Positions 33,701-43,908 of a stretch of DNA of 64,000 nt are shown one piece after another. Source of the stretch: Escallonia rubra (Eukaryota > Streptophyta > Magnoliopsida > Escalloniales > Escalloniaceae). The notes below the pieces were generated by a model. That model ran no database searches, was not told the origin of the DNA, and saw only the letters and a list, made by a program, of their open reading frames with translations. Within the stretch, counting starts at the first letter, position 1. Every line of letters starts with the position of its first letter. The DNA lies in contig JAVXUO010000831.1 of NCBI GenBank assembly GCA_033065855.1, forward strand, positions 206,001 through 270,000, written 5' to 3'. Position numbers and translations under genes: made by a program.

Positions 33701-35658
33701 ATCTGGCAAGATCCGTGATCATATAGCAGATATGACGGCATTGAATACATTGTAACTTTCCTGTTTTATTTTCTTAAGATTTTCACAAGTTCCATTTCTG
33801 CATTACATAATAACGCACTGTTGGTTGATTTGAAATATATGATCTTGTTAAGAACTTGGAAATTTGGCAGTGAATATTTTGTAGAGTCTTGACAGTCGAT
33901 TCTTTGGTTTTTTTTTTTTTTTTTGGGGCATTTTTAGATATAAATGCAGCTTTATTCTTCAGCATTGTTCCAAACATTTACATTTTACTTATGAACAGAG
34001 ACCTTAGCTTTAACAAGTTGGAAGGAGAGATTCCGAATCTTGAAGGTCTAGGATTGCTGTCGATCTTGTATGCTCTTGAAATTCAGTACCCAATGCTATT
34101 TAATTTCTATTGCATATGTTGCCTTTTCTCACTGTTCCTTGTATGAGGGCCAAAGATTCTTAATCTGAAAGCTTTCGTTATTTATCAGATCCTTATGAAT
34201 TTCAAACCTAAGATCATCTTCTTTACCTTGTTTCAGTTTGCATCGTGTTTGGGATTTTAAATACATGATAATATTACCATAGGCGAATCTGATGTTTCAT
34301 GTTTTAGGTATCTGACTGGCAACTCCCTGCCAGGGCTTATTCCGGATTGGATCAAGGGCAGAGATACCAGATAGTATGTTTTTAATCCTATATTTGAGAC
34401 TGATCTTCAATAAGTTGGTGCTCATGCTTCTTAAAAATTAGGGATTATAGTCGTACATGCATGCCAACAAATCTAGTAATGAGTGCACGAACATGAATTA
34501 CGCTTTTGGATGTATGTTGAAGATGGTCACGATTCTTTCCAAATTCAAGGGTGCAATACTTGTGATTCTTGGGCAACAGCAGTTTATAGCGCTGTGTATG
34601 AGGCAATATTATTACAATAATCTGATTATCTGGAATGTGGTAAGTGCTCATACACAACCAATTTTGTCTATGGTGGGTTGTGAGTGAAGTAGGTTTGAAG
34701 TTCCAGTTGGATATTTGAACTGCACCATGGTAGTTTTAGACAGAAGGGGTTCATAAGCTAAGGCTGAAACGGATACTGTAACACCCCAAAACCTCATTTG
34801 TTATGTTGAGAGTTTGGAAGTATGCTTACCAGACCCTGCAAGGACCTCGAGAGTACCTACCTGGGTAGCCCTTTTCCAGGAGGCATTGCTCTTTGGTAGG
34901 GCATGATTGGACCCTAACAAATGATGATCTTTGTTTATTCTTGTGTGGCCCTGCTTGGTTCTTGTTGTTTTCCTTGCTTTTCCATCCTGAACGAAGTAGT
35001 GTTCTTCCTCCTACCTTATCTTGAGCTCAGCCCTCAAGTCAAATGCTTCTCTTTCTGCAGTGGCTCACTCTTCATAAACCTTTCCTGGAAGTACACTGCA
35101 AGATACAGACTGTAAAAACTGCCTGGTAGGGGTATAAATGCTTGCTGGTGCCAAAAGCCCCAGCACATATAAACTTTTTCTATCTATAGTATGTACAAAT
35201 GCCTCAAATATCGCTTTTTTTCCACACTTGTCCATTTGCATTTCTAATTTCACAGAAGTCATGTGATGTTCTTCAGATTTGTACTCTACAAAGTGTGATT
35301 AAATTTGTATGCTTGTATGCAGCCGAATTTATCTTTCTTACAACAATTTCTCGGAGAGCTCTATACCATCTACTTGTCAAGAAACCTTGTAAGCCCCTTA
35401 TGCATCACGTACTCTTCTATCTTCATTTGATTTTAAGCTCAACTGAAAGTTCCTTTCTGTGGTTTCATCAGAAATTTGTACAGAAGCTTTTCTGGAGGGA
35501 ACAGCCTGTAAGATAAAATCATGTTTTAGTAACAATAAACTGATCAAAAGCTTAGTCCAATTTTGCTGCAGAGGCGTTTTGATTATCCATTTTCTGTATG
35601 ATTTAATCCAGAGAACTTGGTAGATGCCTGGGGAGCTTTCCTTGTTCAAAGGGTAAGC
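30738..35658 (+). pseudogene. Receptor-kinase copy B: signal peptide and LRR ectodomain
   Basis: Exon 1 (30738-30858) encodes METLLHMTKIISTLMLIMS..., a signal peptide, ending GSLPAEE with a GTAAGG donor. Exon 2 (from 31566) reads VNALKEIAQQLGKSDWDFNL and NCNCSNPDGVCHV, the LRR N-cap of this family. About a dozen short exons follow, most coding one ~24-residue LRR with the same intron phase: DLAGTPPPSLAKLPF (32208-32287), LSRNYLNGTIPPEW (32381-), NRLSGPIPDYLGN, ENNLFNGTVPAELG, TANNLTGGLPLELN, SSNTFIGKMPSF, FEGPIHSSISLL, LRSCNISGKIRDH, DLSFNKLEGEIPN, YLTGNSLPGLIPDW, LSYNNFSESSIPS, and two short exons to about 35650. I saw no stop inside these exons but did not check every splice. Confidence 0.82.
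32622..32652. repeat. CT microsatellite in a copy B intron
   Basis: TCTCTCTCGCTCTCTCTCTC continues as a (TC)n run just after the LRR exon ending near 32607. Simple repeat with no inferred function. Confidence 0.85.
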
Positions 35659-36144
35659 ACAAAGCATTAAATATTAGGCACAAACTTATGGTGATTTTAT
35701 GTCATCAAATTATCTAGTGTATTCCTTATCTATTTTCCTCAACTATGCAGCATAGACTTGGCCTCACCTATAAATTGACAATGAAAAAGAACAAATGTAC
35801 ATAGCTTTTTATAGTCTCTATATCTCTCTCTGTCTATCTATCTCTCCCTCCCCCAGAAACGAGACCTAGAAATGTTTTTATCTCCAATGGTGAACACAAT
35901 TTATATAAAGATTACTTGGCATATAAAACGAAGAGGAAAACAATATGCTGGCCAAGATTTAAGCATTTAACTTGGAATCCTATTACCAAAAAAGTGAAAT
36001 GGACTCTTTAGTAGGGACGACGTAACGCGCATAGAGTTTGATGGCTGTTTTGGATTGCAAAAATTGCATAGCAAAGGGCTTCCCATTCTCTTTTTCTACC
36101 ACTTTTGGTGTTAATCAACAATTCATATGTGTTTCTTTGCGTAG

Positions 36145-37285
36145 ATCAGTATGCATTGCACATTAATTGCGGTGGAAGGAGGACTACCATTGGAAACACA
36201 ATTTATGAAGCTGATCAAGACACGGCAGGTTCAGCAAGATTTGTTCCTTCGAGAACAAACTGGGGAACTAGTAGCACCGGAGACTTTTGGGGCCGTAATG
36301 CAACATTAGATTACTACACAGCAAACAACATATCTGTTCTAAGGATGAACTACTCTGAATTGTACACAACAGCTTAGCTTTCCCCTTTATCTCTCACTTA
36401 TTATGCCCGTTGCCTAGCAAATGGAAACTATACTGTCACGCTTCACTTTGCCGAGATAATTTTCAGAGACAATCGATCTTATCAGAGCCTTGGAAGATGA
36501 GTCTTTGATGTTTACATACAGGTTGCCTAAAACGTTATCTAATACATTTTTTAGTACGTAGTATTACCTCCGTCCATACAAAAGAGATACTTTTGACATC
36601 GTTAGTGTTTAGAAGATTAGAAATATCTATTTGAATTGATTTGAGAAGTCAAAAGAATTGAAAACTTAACCTTCTTTGGGAGGGAAGGAGTAGACATCTC
36701 TATGATTGTAATGCAATAGTTTTTGGCAGGCTGAACGGATGCTGAAGGACTTTGATATCGAAAATGAAGCACAGGGGGTTGATAAGGCCGTGAAACAAAT
36801 ATTTAAAGCAGTTGTGAGTGATACAATCCTAGAAATCCGCTTTCAGTATGCTGGGAAAGGGACAACTGCTGTCCTGATTAGAGGAATTTATGGCCCTCTG
36901 ATATCTGCTATTTCCATAGAATCTGGTTCGTCATTCTCTTTTTACTGTATATCAGTCCTTCCTGGCATCAGTTTGAGATTATTTCTGGTTTCTGTCCTTT
37001 TGCTCCAAGTTGAATAGTTCGATATAATCTTATGGGAATGCCAGATATGAGATTGCTCAGATCGTTAAAAGAAGACTGCAAGTACTACAATCATTTGACA
37101 TGGTAGTGTGTCTATTTTGCTGTCTCTATTTTTCTGTTGTGTAGATTTCAAGCCTCCTGACAATAGGAAAAAGAAGATAATAATTGCTGTTAAAGTTTCG
37201 ACTTCAGCTTTATGCCTCATTCTCACACTTATTGGCATTGCTTGGTGGAGTGGATATTTAGGAGGCAGAAGATCAAGGGAACAAG
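36145..37285 (+). pseudogene. Receptor-kinase copy B: malectin-like and TM exons, two stops
   Basis: Exon 36145-36521 encodes the malectin-like domain (YALHINCGGRRTTIGNT, DFWGRNATLDYYTANNISV). It is interrupted by TAG at 36375-36377, after LYTTA where copy A has Arg, and by TGA at 36498-36500 in GR-VFDVYIQ, where A again has Arg; both fit CGA/AGG-to-stop changes. The next exon (about 36731-36925) reads AERMLKDFDIENEAQG and GIYGPLISAISIES. The TM exon (37145-37285) has FKPPDNRKKKIIIA, then the hydrophobic ALCLILTLIGIAWWSGYL and a basic stop-transfer GGRRSREQ. The ligand of this domain is unknown in this copy. Confidence 0.87.
36564..36691. mobile_element. Stowaway-like MITE in copy B intron
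   Basis: TTACCTCCGTCC at the left and GGGAGGGAAGGAG at the right, each bordered by TA, in the intron after the malectin exon. It is orthologous in position to 22841-22967 in copy A. Confidence 0.65.
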
Positions 37286-37627
37286 GTTTTGTAATTTTAC
37301 CTCATCAATTCAGTTTGATTTGCAAGGAAGTACCAAACTTTTATATCTGCGGGAACTTGAATTGCAGTATGATGTATAGTGACCATTCTTGGTGGTACTT
37401 CATATACCATATTTGAACTACTATAAACTCATCTTATAGTGCGACTGCGATTCAATTCTCTCATTGTCAAGTAAACCACCGTCTTAGGGACTTCACTATT
37501 TCCTAGTTCTCTTAATCAAGAAGAAATTACTTTAGAGAGAGGGCAAGACAAGGGACAGATGAAGATGCAGTTCGCTGCTTCATAAACTGTAATAAGCATT
37601 TCATAACCTTAACTTGTTCTTCTACAG

Positions 37628-39254
37628 ATCTGAGAGGATTAGATTTGCAGACTGGCTTTTTCACATATAGGCAGATTAAAGCTGCTACAAACAACTTCGA
37701 CGCTGCAAATAAGCTTGGAGAAGGTGGTTTTGGTTCTGTCTACAAGGTAGTTTTTGCACTTAATGTTCACGTGATTATAAAATTTGGTAAAAAGACACCA
37801 GCAATAAATGGTTTACTTAACACCTAGTATTAGATGGCACAGTAATTGCTGTTAAGCAACTTTCTTCCAAATCAAGCAAGGAAGTCGCGAGTTTGTGAAT
37901 GAAATAGGCATGATTTCTGGTTTGCAGCACCCAAATCTTGTAAGGTTGTATGGGTGCTGTGTAGAAGGCAAGCACATACTGTTGGTTTGTGAGTACATGG
38001 AGAACAACAGCCTCGCCCGTGCTCTATTCGGTAAGTCAATGTTTAAGTGATTAAATACATTACCTTAATCAAATTTATTAAGAGTGAGCAGAACAAAATG
38101 ACAATTACCCACAAACTGTTAACCTGTACATTTTGTTGTTAGATTTTAAAAGATATGGTTGTGCTACACTTGAAAATATCAGGTCCAGAGGGATCACCGT
38201 CATACTTGGATTGGCCTACCAGACAAAGAATTTGTATCGGCATAGCAAAAGGATTGGTGTATCTGCATGAGGAATCTCCTCTGAAAATTGTTCATAGAGA
38301 CATCAAAGCTACCAATGTACTGCTTGATAGTGACCTTAACGCAAAGATATCCGACTTCGGTTTGGCCAAGCTTGATGAAGAGGAAAATACCCACATTAGC
38401 ACTAGAGTTGCTGGAACAATGTAAGATTTCATTTTATTCCTTCTCCGAGTAGATTCTTGAATGTTGTTGCTTAATTACAAGTTGCTCAGTCAAAAGAAAA
38501 ATAAGACTAAATCGGGGTTAATTCGGCTTTGTGAAACCATTGCTACAGAGGTTACATGGCACCAGAATATGCACTGTGGGGTTACTTAACCTACAAAGCA
38601 GACGTCTACAGTTTTGGGGTGGTTGCACTGGAGATAGTTGCTGGAAAGAACAACATGAAATATTGTCCCGGCGAGGAGTATGTTTGTCTTCTCGACTGGG
38701 TAAGAGTGCCTGCTTTCTGGCATTTGTTTTTTATTAAAACCCATGAAAGTTGTTAGTTTAGTGCTATCCATTACCATTATTGTGGTCAATGTTTGATACT
38801 GTTGTGAAGGTTAGCATGTGTCATGTTTTATTTTATTTCAGGCTTTTGTTCTACAACGGAAAGGAAGTTTGATGGAGTTAATGGATCCAAGACTGGGTTC
38901 AAATTTGACCAAAAGGAGGCAATGAGAGTGGTCAAGATTGCTCTGCTATGCACTAATCCATCTCCCGCGCTTAGGCCCACAATGTCTGCAGTAGTGGGCA
39001 TGCTTCAAGGTCATATAAGTGTTCAGGAATCAAACATGGATCCTAGTATTTATGGTGATGACTTGATGTTTCAATCCCTGAGAGACAAATATAATGAGAT
39101 GCCACCGGAGAACTCTAGTAAAGCTGAAAGCCTTGTTCATTCATCTGATGCGGTACCCAATGACTCTTCCTCTGCATCTGCCCAGTTTACTTCCTCCACA
39201 TTTGCAGGATCTGCACAAAGTCGATCTTCATTTTCCATAACAAAACAATTTTGA
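37628..39254 (+). pseudogene. Receptor-kinase copy B: kinase domain and tail
   Basis: Exons: 37628-37746 (FTYRQIKAATNNFD, LGEGGFGSVYK), about 37829-38030 (VIAVKQLSSKS..., [30 protein letters not shown]), about 38182-38420 ([46 protein letters not shown]), 38549-38699 ([21 protein letters not shown]) and 38842-39254 (CTNPSPALRPTMSAV, C-tail ending SFSITKQF). Kinase motifs VAVK-type Lys, HRD, DFG and APE are present. Lesions: against A, about 24 bp including the acceptor of the second exon are missing (near 37826), one A is lost at about 37874, and one base is lost at about 38903. A working kinase is therefore unlikely. Confidence 0.87.
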
Positions 39255-39504
39255 CAGCTTTCCCTGCCAACCTAGGTACTTCAATGTTGGTTAGTCGTCG
39301 ATTAAGGTAAGTCAAAGCTTAGAACTCTTCGACATGTCGTTCCTGCTTGTTTGAAGCAAAATTATGAGTCGGTTTTTCTTTGAATGTTGCACAGTGACAG
39401 TATTAGCCGAATGTTGTAACTCATGAGCTCAAATGCCTGTCATTCAAACTAAGAAACATTGTATGATATTTACACTTTCCTGGGGAAACTTTCTCAAAAT
39501 TCGA
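39255..39504 (+). other. 3' region of copy B
   Basis: Sequence shared with the 3' flanks of copies A (25440-25760) and C (56030-56260), for example the words around CGATTAAGGTAAGT and GGGAAACTTTCTCA. It probably contains the old 3' UTR; no polyadenylation site was assigned. Confidence 0.55.
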
Positions 39505-39726
39505 TCAAGCAGATAAACCTTGTACTTCTTGTTGCATATGAGGTAGACACTGATCGTTGGGCCTATAACTGGAGCTGTTCTTCCCACTCACAACTTCGAG
39601 GGTGACAGCTCGACAGCTGTAAACATCTGCTACTGGGTTACGCCCATGGTTCCTGCTAATCCAGATGACATATTTCTTTTTCCCCTTCAGGAAGCTTAGC
39701 ATAACCAAAATAAGATATCTATGCAT
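39505..39726 (-). pseudogene. Kinase subdomain IX-X fragment, reverse orientation
   Basis: The minus strand encodes ADVYSCRAVTLEVVSGKNSS then YRPNDQCLP, clearly the [18 protein letters not shown] region of the same LRR-malectin kinase family, but pointing opposite to copy B and only about 0.2 kb past its end. It is not a copy of B's own exon, which reads [17 protein letters not shown], but of another family member. The 3' flank of copy A keeps the first ~30 bp of the same fragment. Confidence 0.72.
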
Positions 39727-40105
39727 TGAGATCCTTGTCTAGGAGAGGTTTGCTGGCTTTAGGTCCTTGGCTAAAAATCAATCCAAGACTACTGTTTACT
39801 GAGATGCATTCACGAAATGGAAGAACTATTAAAGCAAGGCCGGATTAAAGAAGTTAAATTTTTTTTTTGGGGGGTGGGAACTAATAGTCATAAAAAAAAA
39901 TATTGATGGCTCATATAAAAAAATTTGCGTCACGATTAAATACGTTAAATACAAAATAGATTGTTCAATTTGACTAATAATCCTATAATTTTACTATTTA
40001 TAGTGATTTATTTAACTTAATAAAATTAGTCAACAATAAACTACTAATCTCGCATGAAAGAAACTTAATTCTTACTATTAATATGTATTACTAGCCCAAG
40101 TACTA

Positions 40106-40470
40106 ACTGTATGATGACAATAATCATATAAGTTAACATATTATAAGAATTTAAATTAAAAAAGAAAAAAAAAAACTAACTTTGACCTATAATGTTTCCT
40201 TTATAATCTGAAGATTTAAAATTTGAAAGAATGAAGATGGATAAGGGAACGAGAAAGGTAAAGTTTACGACGGCTGGTGACACAAAAAAAAAAAAAAAAC
40301 ATAACAAAATGAAACTAACTGTACGATGACAATAATCATATAAGTTAACATATTATAAGAATTTAAACTAAAAAAAGCAAAAAAGAACTAACCTTGACCT
40401 ATTAGTGTTTCCTTTATAATCTAGAGACTTAGAATTTGGAAGAATGAAGATAGATAAGGGAACAATTGTG
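40106..40470. repeat. Tandem duplication, ~212-bp spacing
   Basis: ACTGTATGATGACAATAATC at about 40106 and ACTGTACGATGACAATAATC at about 40318 begin two copies of an AT-rich unit that runs through ATATTATAAGAATTTAAA to GATAAGGGAAC. Copies differ by small indels in poly-A runs. The surrounding 39730-40480 has no gene recognised. Confidence 0.85.
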
Positions 40471-40839
40471 ATCTGCTATCTCCCTTTGGATGAGGTGCCC
40501 TGGCAAAATTGACATAGAAGTGCAAGATACTTTTTGCAAGTTTCCGCTAACAATGAGTTATTACAAATGCAATCTAAAGAAACCATTCGGTGTCATCATA
40601 TGCATTTATATGCCTGAACAATCGGGTAATAAATGGTGGGCTCGAAACTACGGTAACTTTCTTGAATGTCTTGAAACGAAAAGAGAACTCATACCGGTGC
40701 ATTATCAAGCATATTCCAGGCACACTAGATGTAGACTTAAAGCATGCAAATAATGCAATTTATTATGCCATTTGATAATGTTGACAAGAATTCCATGGAT
40801 GCAAACTGAAGGCAGCTAGGTTGAAAATCAAGAAGGTCT

Positions 40840-42400
40840 AGACCAAAACTCGGGTGCCAAGAAAGAAAAAAAAAACCTATAGACCGATTGAAAAAGGAGG
40901 TCTCAAAGATAGTTAGGGCACAAAAAAAATAATAAATAAGGAAATAAAGAAACAACAACAACAACAAATTCCACTAGGCTAAAAATCTAAAAAATTCTGT
41001 CTAGTCAGAAGTTAGGAATCAAATAATAATAAATTTAAATAAAGAAATAATTGTACTAGGCTGAAAACCTTGAGAGAGCCGGTCTAGGAAAAAGTTAGGA
41101 TGATATAACAACAAAAAAAGAAGGAACGTTAGACTACGTGATGTCTTGATCCTTCAAGTACGTAGATAGTTTAGACAAAATATCCAAGTTTGATTACAAC
41201 CAAAGAAAATCTTTTCAAAAATGAAAAAAAAAAATTAAGTTGAACTACGCGATGATTTGGTTCTTCAGGTACATGGGGACCAAATATCCAAATTTAGTCA
41301 CAATAACAAAAAAAATTCTTCTGAAAAAACAGAGGAGAGAACAATAAAACATTTTCGAAGACAAATTGTTTCGCAAAGCTAATTATTTTTCCCAAAAAAA
41401 GATTTACCTTCGCAAAAAGACGAACAAACTTTTCACAAAATTTTCAAGTTGGACAATGACTTGATTCCTTTAGAGCTAAACTTCCAAGTAAATGCCTGAT
41501 TCAGCAATGAGAAAGGCCACCAATAATGTCGTACTTGATTGAATTGCTAAAATAATCCACTGAACTCCGAGATAGTAAAACTTTGGAGACCAAGAACAGA
41601 CATTAGACACTTGATCAAACAAAAATGTCATTTGGTCCTCGATTGAGCTTAAATAGAGTCCTGGCAGTCAAGTTCGTTTGCACGCAGCAAAATAAAAACC
41701 CTAGCTTTGATTGATAAGAAGTCGTTTTGTCATGTGAGCCTCGAAATTAATGTCTTAGAAGACTTATAAACAAGAATGAAACAAGACGATTCGAGCCTTT
41801 TGCAAATTTAAAACGCCCAATTCACGAGGATATTTGTTTGCAGCTAAATTTTGATTGTCAATGGACAAATGTTATGTTTGTGGCAAGAAATAAATTTCAG
41901 AAAATAGTGAGATGAAAAGAATATTATATTTTGAAGGAAAAGAGATTTTTGTTGATCTTAACTTTTATGACAAGAGACGAGCAGAAGGAGATTCTGAAAG
42001 GATGAAAGGAGGAGAAGCAGAAGAAGAAAATAGAGGGAAAAAAATAGGAATGGACGGGAGGTGGCCCAAAATCTCCTGTAACGTTGCTCAACAAACTAAT
42101 GAAAAGATACGAAATATCAGATAGAACAAAATTGCGGACGCAAAGAATTTTAACAAAATAAATGCAATACAAAATTATAATATGACAAATATGTTTTTGT
42201 ACAGAGAGAAACACAAGAGGAACAATTCAGTAATCAAGTGACGCATACCATCACTGACACCAGACAAAGTTTTAAAAAAAATAAGATCATGATCTTTAAC
42301 GTATCCCACTAACCTCACCCACATTTCAATCCATGTAGGTAACTCACATACAAGTAAGACGACTCACCAAAATACATAATCAACCATATACACCTTATAC
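40840..42400. other. Possible Tat-type Gypsy 3' spacer, otherwise no gene
   Basis: Phrases such as AGACTACGTGATGTCTTGAT with CAAGTACGTAGATAG (about 41130-41165), a second copy near 41245 (GAACTACGCGATGATTTGG), and GGCTGAAAACCTTGAGAGAG resemble the spacer between the pol end and 3' LTR of Tat/Ogre elements. No coding domain or LTR boundary was found. The open frame at 41912-42124 is low-complexity. Confidence 0.35.
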
Positions 42401-42409
42401 AAAAGTTAC

Positions 42410-42665
42410 ATTGCATCATGCAATGGGTACCAAAACAAAATACACATCTCAAACAAAGTCAATTCTGTCAATCATGAGTTAGTTTGTGGTTGGCTTGAAA
42501 AGTAAAATTAAAGAACCAACAAATTGGTAGATACAAAATTCAATGTCATTGCAATTCAAGTAAGTTAATAGATATAAAATTCAATGCGGTCGGGATACGA
42601 AATTGAACGTTACATTTAATGTTGGGATCGCATGGAATTTTATATCTACCAACTTGTTGGAATTG
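42410..42665. repeat. Dispersed repeat with an inverted-repeat core
   Basis: About 42410-42560 resembles 56815-56965 in the same orientation (ATGGGTA.CAAAAC, TTGTGGTTGGCTTGAAAAGT). The part CAACAAATTGGTAGATA (about 42519) pairs with TATCTACCAACTTGTTG (about 42641), so the unit may be a MITE-like hairpin element. At 56.9 kb its homologue was struck by the LINE. Confidence 0.5.
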
Positions 42666-42808
42666 CTATCTCAAACAGAGATGTATTGCAATGTACTGCG
42701 AATAGAAAGACATCTGCATCTCAAACTGAAAAGGACGGTTTTGCGAGGGATCAAAACAGGATTAATAATGAAGGTACAACATAAATCACCTTCTTTGCCT
42801 CATAAGAA

Positions 42809-42911
42809 GTCAAGATTGCTTTGCTATGTAGCACTAATCCATCTACCACGCTTAGGCCCACAATGTCTACAGAAGTGGGCATGCTTCAAGGTTATACCGG
42901 TGTTTAGGAAT
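42809..42911 (+). pseudogene. Receptor-kinase copy C, last exon, part 1
   Basis: AGTCAAGATTGCTTTGCTAT through GGGCATGCTTCAAGG to TGTTTAGGAAT matches copy B 38935-39028 (KIALLCTNPSPALRPTMSAV region), with a two-base insertion (TATGTAGCAC) and other changes. It stops abruptly at AGGAAT (42906-42911). The continuation of the same exon is at 55872. Confidence 0.75.
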
Positions 42912-43199
42912 ATCGCTATCCCGTCCTGGCTATGCACGTTTAAACCACTGCTATTTTTTATTTTATTCAACGATTGACCAAAAGAAATTTATCTTCGTCT
43001 ACGAGGAAAGAACAAAAAATACAGGAGACATCCCATGAACCTTAGAATTTGCCTCTAAGGAAGTCATTGGAATCTAAGGCGACATGCACTAAATGCCCCA
43101 TCCAAGCCAAGGAATGTATGTCAAAGAGTCTTGACCGGTAAGCTATCCAGCTACTCTGTACATCGTTTGTTCTGTTCCATTAGAACCCCTCCTCTAACC

Positions 43200-43365
43200 T
43201 GGCTATGCACATTTGGACCCATGCTATCTCAACCCAGCTCTGCACATTTGGACACCTGCTTTCTTAATTCGACTATGCACATGTAGACTGCTGCTATCTC
43301 AAACCGGCTATGCACATTTGGACCGCTGCTATCCCAACCCGTGGCGATGCACTTTTGGACCGCTC
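43200..43365. repeat. Tandem repeat, ~35-bp unit, about 5 copies
   Basis: CTATGCACATTTGGACC and variants recur at 43204, 43239, 43274, 43309 and 43346, linked by GCTGCTATCTCAAACC-like spacers. A lone copy sits at about 42929, at the edge of the inserted unit. Confidence 0.88.
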
Positions 43366-43439
43366 TTGGGTCTCCCATGACACGTCAACTTTTCGATGTA
43401 GTTAACCTGAAGCAAAACCCTTAAAAACAACCTTGACGT

Positions 43440-43908
43440 AGACTTAGTCTTCTCCAAAGGTTGACCTTCGTCTTTCCCTGTTGATTTCCACAATAACGCC
43501 CGTCGCCGCACCCGAGCGCCATCTCCGAGTCACGTGCCTCCAACATGATGCCCCGTCTCCTTGACACCAGTCGTCACCCCGAGTGCTGTCTCCGCGCCAT
43601 GTGCCCCTGGCACGATGCCCGACTTCGCGACACCAGTCGTGGTGCCTACGTGCCGTTTCAATGTCACGTGCCCCCAGCACCGCACACATTTGCTACACCC
43701 ATGCGCCGTGCTGCTTATACAATCGTGTCCCTTGGCATCCTGTCACACTACCGTGCCCCCGCGTTGGTCCATCCTTTCATCACACCATGCGCACCTTGGC
43801 TTGGTTGTGGAACATGCTTCGACCATCTCACCGGAGTGGATAACATCCCCCGATTATAGGCGACTCCTCCAGGTCACTATCTCCGTTAGGGAGGTCCAAG
43901 TGCTCCGG
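43440..43908. repeat. GC-rich repeat, left part of the inserted unit
   Basis: Two units of about 68 bp share GATGCCC and GACACCAGTCGT (43543 and 43611 regions). The overlapping open frames on both strands are a by-product of the GC content. The right end (CACTATCTCCGTTAGGG, CCAAGTGCTCCGG) matches the repeat at 54861-54893, where the uninterrupted form of this site can be read. Confidence 0.7.

Noticed and set aside
40490..40775. Two overlapping frames, one ending IKHIPGTLDVDLKHA
   Set aside because: The HIPGT word recalls retroelement RNase H ends, but no active-site residue or neighbouring domain supports it.
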